Source: an uncultured Oscillibacter sp. (GTDB lineage: Bacteria; Bacillota; Clostridia; Oscillospirales; Oscillospiraceae). From it: DNA of 20,436 nucleotides. The notes below the pieces were generated by a model. It made no database searches, was not told the origin of the DNA, and worked only from the letters and a program-made list of their open reading frames with translations. Location of the stretch: NCBI GenBank assembly GCA_900770295.1, contig CAAGJQ010000024.1, forward strand, positions 1-20,436, given 5' to 3'. This document shows positions 13,714 through 20,436 of the stretch, one piece after another; within the stretch, counting starts at the first letter, position 1; the number at the start of each line of letters is the position of its first letter. The position numbers and the translations under genes were made by a program.

Positions 13714-14958
13714 ATGTATTACTATTCTATCGGCAGCGCCCTGGCGGCCTCCCCGCTGCCGGACCTGCCCTTTGAAAAGGCCGCTGACGGCGTCCCCTCC
13801 CTGTTTCTGACAGACCGGGCCCCCCAACAGGGTCCCGCCGCCTGGCGGGTGACGGACGCCCGGCAGCTGACCGCCGGGAACGCGGATGTCTCCTGGCTGG
13901 ACTCTGACCGGATGGGAGCGGCGCCGGAACTGCCGGAGGAAATCCTTTCCGCCATCCGCTCCGGCGGGCTGATGGCCGTCAACTGCCGCCATCCCCGCTG
14001 GAGGGACGCCATCGCCTTCTCCTCCCCCAAGTCCGGCAAAAAGCGCGTCCATCTGCTGGCGGTGGGAGACGTGGGCGGCACGCTGCTGACCGCGCTGAAG
14101 CTGCTGGGCGGGGACTGCATCGAAACCATCGGCATCTGTGACCTGAACGAAAACACCGTGGCCCGTTGGACCGCCGAGATGGGCCAGATCGCCTGGCCGG
14201 GAGATTACGACGCTCTGCCGGAGGTAGAGCCGGTGACTCCGGAGCACCTCTTCGAGTGCGATGTATTCATCTTCGCCGCCACAAAAACCATTCCTCCGGT
14301 GGGCAGCGGCGTCCGGGATGTGCGGATGGCCCAGTTCGACGCCAACCGCCCTCTGGTGGAGTCCTTCGCCCGGCAGGCCCGGGCCGCCGGATTCTCCGGA
14401 CTATTCATCGTGCTCAGCGACCCCGTAGACCCGCTGTGCAGGGCCGCCTGGCTGGCCTCCAACCAGGGGCCGGACGGCCAATGGGACGGCCTGGGACTGC
14501 TGCCGGAGCAGGTGCAGGGCTTCGGCCTGGGCGTCATGAACGCCCGGGCGGTCTACTTTGCCAGGCGGGACCCCCGGTTTGCCAGCTTCCTCACGGAGGG
14601 CCGAGCCTTCGGTCCCCACGGACAGGGGCTGGTGGTGGCCAACTCCATTGCGCACTACGATGACGCCCTGTCCCGGGAGCTGACGGAGCTGGTGACCACC
14701 GCCAACCTCCGCATCCGGGACCTGGGCTTCAAGCCCTATGTGGCCCCCGCCGTGTCCTCCGGTGCCATGCAGCTGCTGCTGACGCTGCGGGGGGACTGGC
14801 ACTGTTCCTCAGTGTGTCTGGGAACCGTGTGGTTCGGCGTGCGGAACCGGTTCACGCCCGGCGGCGTGGAGTGGGAGACGCTCTCCCTGCCGGATGCCCT
14901 GTTCGGGCGGCTGCGGGAGACGGAGGCGCTTTTGAAAGGCATCTGTAAAACGGCGTAG
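13714..14958 (+). CDS. Lactate/malate dehydrogenase-fold protein with altered active site
   Basis: 414 aa; the ATG at 13714 lies 2 nt after the upstream stop with AGAGGAAA as RBS. Residues 1-110 are an extension not found in ordinary LDH (about 315 aa). A Rossmann domain follows: VHLLAVGDVGGTLLTALKLL (about 112-131), where the glycine loop reads A-V-G-D-V-G instead of GxGxxG, then an acidic ICDLNEN at the end of the second strand. Later landmarks match LDH/MDH order: FIFAATKTIPPVG, then LSDPVDPL (usually SNPVD), GVMNARAV (N276 where LDH has Asp, R278 kept), and GPHGQG with the expected catalytic His at 302. It may be an NAD-binding 2-hydroxyacid dehydrogenase of unusual specificity or a non-catalytic relative. 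It is followed by the flavodoxin-like gene, a plausible electron partner. Confidence 0.75.
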   Translation: MYYYSIGSALAASPLPDLPFEKAADGVPSLFLTDRAPQQGPAAWRVTDARQLTAGNADVSWLDSDRMGAAPELPEEILSAIRSGGLMAVNCRHPRWRDAIAFSSPKSGKKRVHLLAVGDVGGTLLTALKLLGGDCIETIGICDLNENTVARWTAEMGQIAWPGDYDALPEVEPVTPEHLFECDVFIFAATKTIPPVGSGVRDVRMAQFDANRPLVESFARQARAAGFSGLFIVLSDPVDPLCRAAWLASNQGPDGQWDGLGLLPEQVQGFGLGVMNARAVYFARRDPRFASFLTEGRAFGPHGQGLVVANSIAHYDDALSRELTELVTTANLRIRDLGFKPYVAPAVSSGAMQLLLTLRGDWHCSSVCLGTVWFGVRNRFTPGGVEWETLSLPDALFGRLRETEALLKGICKTA

Positions 14959-15037
14959 TCATCATCCCCAGCAGCTGTGTACCGCTGGTGGGACCTCTGC
15001 GCAGAATTTGAATGGACATGGAAGGGAGATGGCGACC

Positions 15038-16087
15038 ATGACTGACACCCTGACTGTGCTCTGTCCCGGTGGCGCCGCGTCGGAGCGCTATGCCCTGACT
15101 CTGAAAGCCGCCCTGGAGGGCACATCCGCCCGCGTGCGGACCTGCATGGACGGGCCGCTGAAAAACCAGCGCATCCTGTTTGCCGTGCCGCTGGACGAGA
15201 GCGGCGTGAACCACGGCTATTACGGCCTGCTGGCGTATCTCCGCACCCATCCCGGCTGTCTCAACGGCTCCGTGGGCGGTGTGCTGGTGGACGGTCCCGG
15301 AGACCTGTACACAAAGGCCGTGGGCCGGGAGCTGGTGCTGGCCGCCAGCCAGGCCGGCTGCACGGTGGTGGGGCGTCCCCTGGTGGAGGGCACCGGGGAC
15401 CTGCGGAACTTCACCGTTCAGGCCAAAAACGCCGGCTGCGATCTGCCGGAGGCCTACCGTCTGGCCGCCTCCGATCTGGTCCGGCGGGTGCTGGACTTTG
15501 CCCCGCCCCGGCGCCAGCGGACCAGACTGCTGGTGCTCCACGCCTCCAACCACAAAACCTCCAACACGCTGGCTCTGTGGAGCCGGTGCCGGAAACGGCT
15601 GGAGAATGCCTGCGAGATCACGGAGATTGGCCTGCGGAACGGTACGCTGGAGGACTGCGCCGGGTGCCCCTACACCATGTGCCTCCACTTCGGTGAAAAA
15701 GGCGACTGCTTCTACGGCGGCGTCATGGTCCAGGAGGTATACCCCGCCATCCGGGAGGCGGACGCGGTGGTGTTGCTGTGTCCCAACTACAACGATGCTC
15801 TGTCCGCCAATCTGACGGCAGCTATCAACCGGCTGACGGCCCTGTACCGCGCCACGCCCTTTACCGACAAGGCGGTGTTCGCCATTGTGGTGTCCGGCTA
15901 CTCCGGCGGGGACATCGTGGCCAGTCAGGTGGTGTCGGCTCTGAACATGAACAAGGGCTTCTGGCTGCCGGCGAACTTCTGCATGCTGGAGACCGCCAAC
16001 GACGCGGGCACGGCGGTGGCGCTGCCGGGGATCACGGAGCGGCTGGACACATTTGCGGCGAACATATTACGTCAACTCGTTCAATAG
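15038..16087 (+). CDS. Two-domain flavodoxin-like / Fe-S flavoprotein oxidoreductase
   Basis: 349 aa from the ATG at 15038, with AAGGGAG about 9 nt upstream; two earlier in-frame ATGs lack an RBS at a usable distance. Residues 1-165 are an alpha/beta domain. Residues about 168-345 resemble NADPH-dependent FMN reductases and iron-sulfur flavoproteins: LLVLHASNHKTSNT (strand plus phosphate-binding loop for FMN), then CAGCPYTMCLHFGEKGDC with Cys at 207, 210, 215 and 224 (Cx2Cx4Cx8C, looser than the usual ISF spacing), and LLCPNYNDALSANLTAAINR. It probably binds FMN and possibly a 4Fe-4S cluster, passing electrons between NAD(P)H and an acceptor. Last gene of the run, 79 nt after the dehydrogenase-like gene and followed by a strong terminator. 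Confidence 0.75.
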   Translation: MTDTLTVLCPGGAASERYALTLKAALEGTSARVRTCMDGPLKNQRILFAVPLDESGVNHGYYGLLAYLRTHPGCLNGSVGGVLVDGPGDLYTKAVGRELVLAASQAGCTVVGRPLVEGTGDLRNFTVQAKNAGCDLPEAYRLAASDLVRRVLDFAPPRRQRTRLLVLHASNHKTSNTLALWSRCRKRLENACEITEIGLRNGTLEDCAGCPYTMCLHFGEKGDCFYGGVMVQEVYPAIREADAVVLLCPNYNDALSANLTAAINRLTALYRATPFTDKAVFAIVVSGYSGGDIVASQVVSALNMNKGFWLPANFCMLETANDAGTAVALPGITERLDTFAANILRQLVQ

Positions 16088-16091
16088 GATT

Positions 16092-16125
16092 GGCCCCGGA
16101 CTTTTCGTCCGGGGCCGCAGTTTTA
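16092..16125 (+). terminator. Terminator of the five-gene operon
   Basis: GGCCCCGGAC (16092-16101) pairs with GTCCGGGGCC (16107-16116) around TTTTC, followed by GCAG and TTTT, just past the stop at 16087. The convergent gene stops at 16123, inside the T-run. On the minus strand there is no T-run. Confidence 0.85.
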
Positions 16126-16794
16126 TCCAAAATAGGAGGCATTTCCTTGTTCGATATCCACGCGGGCCGCTTCGCTCCCGGTGCTGTCATAGCCGATGAC
16201 CACAGGCCGGGGTGAGGAACAGGTGTCGCTGTCCCACTCGCCGCCATCCCGCAGGAGGAAGTACCGCCGCCCATCCTTTTCCAAAAACTCCGCCGTGGTC
16301 AGGCGGCGGACCTCACGGCGGATGAATGTCTGGGTCTCCTCATCCCAGTCCTCGGACTGAAGGCTGACCGCCACGGTCTCGATCGCCGGGTCGTCCACTC
16401 GGCCGAAAAAATACCAGACTTTGCCGTCGTCCCTGCTCATATAGGAGCGTCCGGCGTAGAGCGGCGCTTCCTCCGTGCAGTCCAGGGCCACGCTGAAGCC
16501 CGCCATCCAGCCGTAAATCGTCAGATATGTACTGCCGAACAGGGTGGTGTCATCGTTCTCCGTCAGATAGACCAGGTGGGTCCGGTGAATCTCCGGTGCC
16601 CAGTCCCGGGTCACAACGGAGGTGTGTCTGGCGCCCTCCCGTTCCTCCAGCTGCCAGATGGCCTGGATGGGCAGCAGCAGACCGATGTGCATGAAAAAGT
16701 TCACGCAGAAAATAACCGCCGCCGCGATGGCAATGCGCCGCAGAGCCACCCGCTTCCGGGAGGGCAGCGGTGTCCGCTTCTTCTCTTGCTTCAT
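16123..16794 (-). CDS. Membrane-anchored hypothetical protein of the PadR operon (223 aa)
   Basis: Begins in the ATGA overlap (16791-16794) with the stop of the HAAS protein, so translation is coupled. Residues 1-20 are strongly basic; about 20-45 form one membrane helix; the remaining 175 residues lie outside the cytosol. That domain is acidic and beta-rich, with LVYLTENDDTTLFGSTYLTI, the SRDDGKVWYFFGRVDDP segment, and a late RRYFLLRDGGEWDSD stretch. No family recognised; its layout mirrors that of the HAAS protein before it. With a PadR regulator and HAAS domain upstream, it is probably part of an envelope-stress-type unit. The protein ends next to the terminator of the convergent operon. 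Confidence 0.75.
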   Translation of the reverse strand: MKQEKKRTPLPSRKRVALRRIAIAAAVIFCVNFFMHIGLLLPIQAIWQLEEREGARHTSVVTRDWAPEIHRTHLVYLTENDDTTLFGSTYLTIYGWMAGFSVALDCTEEAPLYAGRSYMSRDDGKVWYFFGRVDDPAIETVAVSLQSEDWDEETQTFIRREVRRLTTAEFLEKDGRRYFLLRDGGEWDSDTCSSPRPVVIGYDSTGSEAARVDIEQGNASYFG

Positions 16795-17519
16795 GGCGCG
16801 TCCTCCCCTGTCAGCGGCACCCGGACGGACACATACTCCCCAAAGCGGTCATAGGTCACCGTCACATAGGTGTCTTCCGGCTCGATGTTGATATATTTGG
16901 TGGTATAGGCCGCGCCCCAGTTGTTTTTTCCCCCGCCGCCAAGGCCCCATTCCGGCGGAGTGCCCCGCTGGTCTGTCAGTTCCACATTCGGCAGCAGAGA
17001 CCCGGACACGATGCCGCCGGGAATGCGGTCATAGGCGCACATGGTCACCTCCGCCACCAGCTGTCCGTCCCTGTTCCCTGTCGCCACCCGGTAGATTCGC
17101 AGGATATCGTTGCCGACGGGCACCCGGATGTCCACCGCCTTCTGGCCCTGCTCAAGAAAGTCACTGGAAATCTGGTCCGGGGCAACGCGGGCCTCCAGGC
17201 TCCACCAGAGGTGGGACAGAATGCCGACGCCAAACAGCGCCACAATGCACATCACCATGGTCAGTGTCAGGGCCACACGCCCCAGCACCAGCCACCGCAG
17301 GGGGTACTGCTGATCCAGCTCCCGGCCCACCTCCTCCGGGTCGCCCATGCGCTGCATGGTCCGCTCCTCCGCCAGAGCCTCGTCATAGCCCAGGTCCAGC
17401 AGGTCGCAGATGTGGTCCTCCATGTGGGCGTCAAGCTCCTCCCGGATGGCCGCCCGCTCCGACCGCGTCACCCGCCGGAGGTTCGCCAGCACCCGGTCCG
17501 TATACTCCTGTCTGGTCAT
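16791..17519 (-). CDS. HAAS-domain membrane protein (DUF1700-like), PadR partner
   Basis: 242 aa from the ATG at 17519, one nucleotide after the PadR stop, so the genes are coupled. Residues 1-75 match the helical HAAS domain typical of PadR partners: VLANLRRVTRSERAAIREEL, the DHICDLLDLGYDEALAEERT helix and MGDPEEVGREL. One strong membrane segment follows (about 78-102). The rest lies outside the cytosol and is beta-rich with a GLGGGGKNNWG loop. HAAS domains are thought to transmit signals between a membrane or extracytoplasmic sensor and a PadR regulator. The last gene of the unit overlaps by 4 nt. Confidence 0.82.
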   Translation of the reverse strand: MTRQEYTDRVLANLRRVTRSERAAIREELDAHMEDHICDLLDLGYDEALAEERTMQRMGDPEEVGRELDQQYPLRWLVLGRVALTLTMVMCIVALFGVGILSHLWWSLEARVAPDQISSDFLEQGQKAVDIRVPVGNDILRIYRVATGNRDGQLVAEVTMCAYDRIPGGIVSGSLLPNVELTDQRGTPPEWGLGGGGKNNWGAAYTTKYINIEPEDTYVTVTYDRFGEYVSVRVPLTGEDAP

Positions 17520-17520
17520 G

Positions 17521-17862
17521 TTACGCCAGATTCAGGCCCGGGCTGCTGCGCAGCACGGCGTTGACGGCGCCGGAATAGCTCTGCCACGCCTCCGCCTCCG
17601 TTCGCAGCTGTGCGCCGCCCTTGCGGGTCAGATGGTAGTACTTCCGCATCCGTCCCGTGGGGGCCTCCTGCTGATAGGCCTCCACATAGCCGTCCTTTTC
17701 CAGGCCGTGGAGCACGGGATACAGCGTCCCTTCCTTCATCTCAAAGGTGTGGTCAGAACGGCGGGCCAGCTCCACGATCATCTGATAGCCGTACATGTCC
17801 TCGCCCGAGAGCAGAGACAGCACCAGCAGCTGGGTGTGCTCGATATTCTGCTTCTTTTTCAT
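17521..17862 (-). CDS. PadR family transcriptional regulator
   Basis: 113 aa from the ATG at 17862, with GGGAGG 6 nt upstream; an in-frame ATG five codons earlier overlaps the RBS and is rejected. A winged helix-turn-helix fills residues 5-85: HTQLLVLSLLSGEDMYGYQM, then TFEMKEGTLYPVLHGLEKDG with the family's typical E-G-T-L-Y-P-x-L core, and the wing APTGRMRKYYHLTRKG. The C-terminal helix would give the dimer. PadR proteins are repressors that bind short dyads and lose binding on signal. This one heads an operon with a HAAS protein and an anchored protein, and its promoter carries a long dyad, so autorepression is likely. The inducer is unknown. Confidence 0.93.
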   Translation of the reverse strand: MKKKQNIEHTQLLVLSLLSGEDMYGYQMIVELARRSDHTFEMKEGTLYPVLHGLEKDGYVEAYQQEAPTGRMRKYYHLTRKGGAQLRTEAEAWQSYSGAVNAVLRSSPGLNLA

Positions 17863-17887
17863 AAATGTACCTCCCACGGAAGTTAAT

Positions 17888-17935
17888 ACCTAGAATCTCT
17901 ATGCTTATTATACATAGCTTTTCTAGGTATGTCAA
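17888..17935 (-). promoter_or_regulatory. Consensus promoter embedded in a long dyad, probable PadR operator
   Basis: On the minus strand TTGACA (17930-17935), a 17-bp spacer and TATAAT (17907-17912) form a perfect sigma-A promoter. Around it lie ACCTAGAA (17921-17928 on the coding side) and TTCTAGGT (17888-17895), an 8-bp inverted repeat, plus inner CTATG/CATAG arms (17913-17917 and 17899-17903), symmetric about the -10. Bound PadR would cover the -10 and part of the spacer. The ATG is about 35 nt downstream of the -10. Confidence 0.82.
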
Positions 17936-17970
17936 GCAAAAAAGCGGCGCGGACCACTCTGGCCCGCGCC
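17936..17970 (-). terminator. Terminator of the tmcAL-lipoprotein unit
   Basis: On the minus strand GGCGCGG (17964-17970) pairs with CCGCGCC (17946-17952) around an 11-nt loop, followed by GC and TTTTTT. It lies 8 nt past the lipoprotein stop and touches the PadR -35, insulating that promoter. Confidence 0.85.
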
Positions 17971-17978
17971 TGATCACG

Positions 17979-18863
17979 TTATTCCGCTGTCTCCAGACCC
18001 AAAATCGTCCGGCCCTGCTCCCCCAGATGGGGCAGCAGCCACTCATAGGTCACATGGAACACCTGGGGGCCCGCCGCATAACACGCCAACTCATAGGGGG
18101 AGAATGCCACGGTCATACCCGTCTCGTCAAAGGAGACCGCATAGCTGTGCCAGTCCCCAATGATATCCGCATAATCCTGCCAGAAGTACATTTCCGGCTC
18201 CATTTCGGCCGTCTCTGCTGTCTCCCGGGCCTGCCGGATCAGTTCCTCGCTGACAGTCTGCCGGAACTCGCCGCTGCCCGCCAGCTGGTCCGGGCTGAAA
18301 AACGTCCCGGAGGTCAGGTCAAAATTCCAGGCCAGCAGGCAGGTGTTGGGGTGGGCGCCGCCGGTGTTGCTGTAATACTGGGCCGCGATGCTGACCAGGT
18401 GGTCGGTCTGATAGACCTGGCAGGTCAGTTCCAGGGCATAGGGCGTCCATTCGCCGCCCCACTCCTGCCGAAGCGCCAGATCCTCCGCAGCGCGCGCCGC
18501 ATATTCCGGGAATTCCTCCGCCGCTGCCCATTTGGCAAATTTTTCGTTAAAGGCATCCGTCACGGATACCGCCTGCTCCTCCGCCTCGTTCAGCGGTGCC
18601 GTAATGGCTGTACCGTCCGGCCGGATAGCGGTCAGTACCGGCAGCTGGAAGCGGTAGAACGCCAGCAGGGTGCCGTCCTCCGTCTGGGCCTCGTCCTCCC
18701 AGACGCCCATAGTCACAGTGTATGTAATGGTCTCCGGTTCGGAGACCTGGGCCTGCAGGACGTTGGCGGAGACTGCGGCATCTGCCGCGTCATACGTCAC
18801 AGGCGCCGCCGAGCAGGCGGGCAGCAGGCTCACCGTCAGCAGCAAAGCGATCAACGCTATCAT
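17979..18863 (-). CDS. Lipoprotein with DUF3298-type (RsiV-like) C-terminal domain
   Basis: 294 aa from the ATG at 18863, with AAAGGAG 9 nt upstream. A short signal sequence ends in the lipobox LLPAC (Cys17), so it is a lipid-anchored surface protein. After a Pro/Ala linker comes a DUF4163/DUF3298-like pair: FYRFQLPVL (about 69-77), a helix with DAFNEKFAKWAAAEEF, then YYSNTGGAHPNTCLLAWNFD (163-182), the TSGTFFSPDQL segment and, near 254-265, FSPYELACYAAG, all typical of DUF3298. In the RsiV family this fold binds lysozyme or acts as an anti-sigma ectodomain, but no sigma factor or cytosolic anti-sigma part is present here. It lies 26 nt after tmcAL, so the two are probably co-transcribed, and it has its own terminator. 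Confidence 0.87.
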   Translation of the reverse strand: MIALIALLLTVSLLPACSAAPVTYDAADAAVSANVLQAQVSEPETITYTVTMGVWEDEAQTEDGTLLAFYRFQLPVLTAIRPDGTAITAPLNEAEEQAVSVTDAFNEKFAKWAAAEEFPEYAARAAEDLALRQEWGGEWTPYALELTCQVYQTDHLVSIAAQYYSNTGGAHPNTCLLAWNFDLTSGTFFSPDQLAGSGEFRQTVSEELIRQARETAETAEMEPEMYFWQDYADIIGDWHSYAVSFDETGMTVAFSPYELACYAAGPQVFHVTYEWLLPHLGEQGRTILGLETAE

Positions 18864-18889
18864 ATAGAGAAACTCCTTTCCGGCGGTCC

Positions 18890-20098
18890 CTATACGATCA
18901 CGGGACCTTCTTTCCAGGCACTGCCGCCGGCGGCGGCAGACAGATCGGGATATGCCAGTGTATACAGATCAGCGGCTCGGGCCTCCACAGCAAACAGCGC
19001 CCGGGCCTCGGGCCCCAGCCGCCGGACATCCGCCGGCTTTGTCAGGATTGGGACGGACGCGGTCTTCCGCATCCGGGCCAGCAGGGTCCGTCCGGTCCCG
19101 TTGGCGGCCAGGGGACGCAGATACAGGGGAGATGCCGGGCAGTCCTCCGGCGTCAGACCCAGGTAGGCCCACAGCACCATCCGGCGCAGGCGGGCGTAGG
19201 CATAGCGCTTCGTCTTGGCGGTCTCCAGTACTTCCGCCACGGAAGCGGCGGTGCGGCTGGCGTCGTACAGGCGGTTGCACAGGCCCTCCCGCCCCTCGTC
19301 CAGGCGGGCGAAGTCCGCCTCCGTCATGGTCCGCAGCCGGGCCAGGATGGCCCGCTCGCAGGTCTCCAGAAATACAGGGGCCCGCCCGGCCCCCTCCTCT
19401 TCCTCATAGGCCGCCCCCATGGCTGGAACCATCAGGGAAAGGGCCCGTTCCCGCTCTCCCGCCCGCAGCAGGGCGCGGATGGCGGACGCCGACGGATGCT
19501 CCCCCTCCCGGGCCTCCCCGTCGTGGGCGGCGCCCTGGCGGGGCACGGTCAGGGGCCGGATGGCGGAGCCGTGCCGCAGCAGGCTCTTGCAGTATTCCAC
19601 GCCCAGGGTGTTGTTGGGGCTCGCCAGCAACGCCGCGTCCTCCGGAGACACCAGCGCCTCCGCGGCCCTCTGCCGGGCCGCCGGAAAGCTGACGCCCCGG
19701 GACAGCTCCCGCCGCAGGTGCTCTGTCAGGTCCTCCGAGAGCAGGGCTGCGGCCAGACGCATCAGGGCGGCCCCGTCTCCGCACTCGCTGCCGAAGGCCA
19801 GATGGGTCACAAGGCCCGTGGCCATCAGGGCCTGGACGCCGCCGTCGGCGAACCGCTCCGCCGAGGACACCGCCCAGGGCAGGGGCAGCTCCAGCACCAG
19901 GTCCGCACCGCTCTCCACGGCGGCCTTTGCCCGGGCCTGACGGCGCACCAGCGCGAAATCCCCCCTCTGGACGAAGTTCCCGCTCATGACGCAGACCACA
20001 GCGGTCTCCGGTCCCAGCAGACGGCGGATCTCCCTCATCAGATGGACATGGCCGCTATGGAGGGGATTATATTCTGTTATGATACCCGCAACTTGCAC
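18890..20098 (-). CDS. tmcAL: tRNA(Met) cytidine acetate ligase
   Basis: 402 aa, the usual family length. It makes N4-acetylcytidine at the wobble base of elongator tRNA-Met from acetate and ATP, through acetyladenylate. Motifs: GIITEYNPLHSGHVHLM at residues 5-21 with the nucleotidyltransferase HxGH (14-17), MSGNFVQRGD (38-47), the ELPLPWAVSSAERFADG stretch and FGSECGDG. The GTG at 20098 is chosen: AGGGGTG lies 6 nt upstream, and MQVAGIITEYNP is the family N-terminus; a further in-frame ATG at 20134 has no RBS. It is divergent from ackA with 190 nt between, an arrangement common in Clostridia; acetate links the two enzymes. An older name for the family is YlbM. Confidence 0.92.
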   Translation of the reverse strand: MQVAGIITEYNPLHSGHVHLMREIRRLLGPETAVVCVMSGNFVQRGDFALVRRQARAKAAVESGADLVLELPLPWAVSSAERFADGGVQALMATGLVTHLAFGSECGDGAALMRLAAALLSEDLTEHLRRELSRGVSFPAARQRAAEALVSPEDAALLASPNNTLGVEYCKSLLRHGSAIRPLTVPRQGAAHDGEAREGEHPSASAIRALLRAGERERALSLMVPAMGAAYEEEEGAGRAPVFLETCERAILARLRTMTEADFARLDEGREGLCNRLYDASRTAASVAEVLETAKTKRYAYARLRRMVLWAYLGLTPEDCPASPLYLRPLAANGTGRTLLARMRKTASVPILTKPADVRRLGPEARALFAVEARAADLYTLAYPDLSAAAGGSAWKEGPVIV

Positions 20099-20151
20099 AT
20101 ATTTCACCCCTAACCAGTTACAAAAAAGTGACATTTCGGTAAAAATGGCGG

Positions 20152-20179
20152 TTGTAACCTGAAAAATCTCTGTTATAAT
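20152..20179 (+). promoter_or_regulatory. Promoter of ackA
   Basis: TTGTAA (20152-20157), a 16-bp spacer and a perfect -10 TATAAT (20174-20179). The start near 20186 would leave a leader of about 100 nt without a recognisable riboswitch. Confidence 0.65.
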
Positions 20180-20287
20180 TAAGGTGTGATTTTCCGCCCG
20201 GTCGCAGCGGAGATTTTCTGTACATTATTCTATATCAATTACGGAGGGCCCGCAAGACCTTCCCCAAAAGAAGAGGAGACGTTAAAC

Positions 20288-20436
20288 ATGAACATTCTCG
20301 TCATCAACGCCGGCAGTTCTTCCCTGAAGTATCAGCTGCTGAATCCCGAGACCGGTGCTCTGCTGGCCAAGGGCCTGTGCGAGCGCATCGGCATCGACGG
20401 CAAGTTCACCTACAAGCCCCAGGTGGAGGGCAAGAA
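20288..20436 (+). CDS. ackA: Acetate kinase, N-terminal part (cut by window end)
   Basis: The first 49 codons are present. MNILVINAGSSSLKYQLLNP is the diagnostic N-terminus of acetate kinase, with the N-A-G-S-S-S phosphate loop. The enzyme converts acetyl phosphate and ADP to acetate and ATP, the substrate-level phosphorylation step of acetate fermentation. The ATG at 20288 has AGAGGAG about 9 nt upstream. The rest of the gene, and any pta, lies beyond the window. Confidence 0.96.
   Translation, partial: MNILVINAGSSSLKYQLLNPETGALLAKGLCERIGIDGKFTYKPQVEGK

Noticed and set aside
1..20436. CRISPR array, insertion sequence, integrase, relaxase or rRNA
   Set aside because: No regularly spaced repeats, transposase or recombinase motifs, or rRNA sequence were seen in the window.

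Overview
The window looks like a GC-rich chromosome segment from an anaerobic gut Clostridia, most likely Oscillospiraceae (Flavonifractor/Lawsonibacter/Oscillibacter type). Support: strong AGGAGG-type ribosome binding sites, GTG/TTG starts, a SAM-I (S-box) riboswitch controlling metK, a PadR/HAAS regulatory pair, and tmcAL divergent from ackA. The genus is an inference; no rRNA is present.

Layout. (1) 1-3024, minus strand, visibly lower GC: cargo of an integrative/conjugative-type element, with two related ArdA-like antirestriction proteins (one cut by the window edge), a 76-aa Cys-rich protein and a 225-residue unknown. Two of these genes have an intrinsic terminator directly before the RBS. 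(2) 3025-3610: a gene-free stretch with short repeats, then tRNA-Ser(GCU) and tRNA-Ser(UGA), both minus, sharing a promoter and a terminator. The tRNA is a plausible integration site, but no integrase or att duplication is visible. (3) 3611-5760: a 65-aa GTG-start ORF, an unexplained structured RNA candidate (4171-4249), metK, and its S-box leader. (4) 5836-7804: a rhomboid-fold membrane protein without the protease motif but with a Cys/His-rich tail, and a convergent membrane-anchored beta-propeller-like protein. (5) 7981-16127, plus strand: a five-gene apparent operon headed by a 1602-aa multidomain protein (HD phosphohydrolase, HEAT-like helical region, NadD-like nucleotidyltransferase, degenerate GNAT-like domain, phosphoribosyltransferase), then an exported protein, a small membrane protein, an LDH/MDH-fold protein with altered active site and a two-domain flavodoxin/Fe-S-like protein. 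(6) 16123-17935, minus: a PadR regulator, HAAS-domain membrane protein and anchored protein, from a consensus promoter embedded in a long dyad. (7) 17936-20098, minus: tmcAL and a DUF3298-type lipoprotein, with a terminator. (8) 20152-20436: the promoter and first 49 codons of ackA.

How they work together. metK is controlled by its own product through the S-box. The PadR unit looks like a self-regulated envelope-sensing module. The most interesting part is region 5: every enzyme domain recognised there is nucleotide-, NAD- or flavin-related, so a nucleotide/NAD-linked redox or salvage function is a reasonable but unproven guess.
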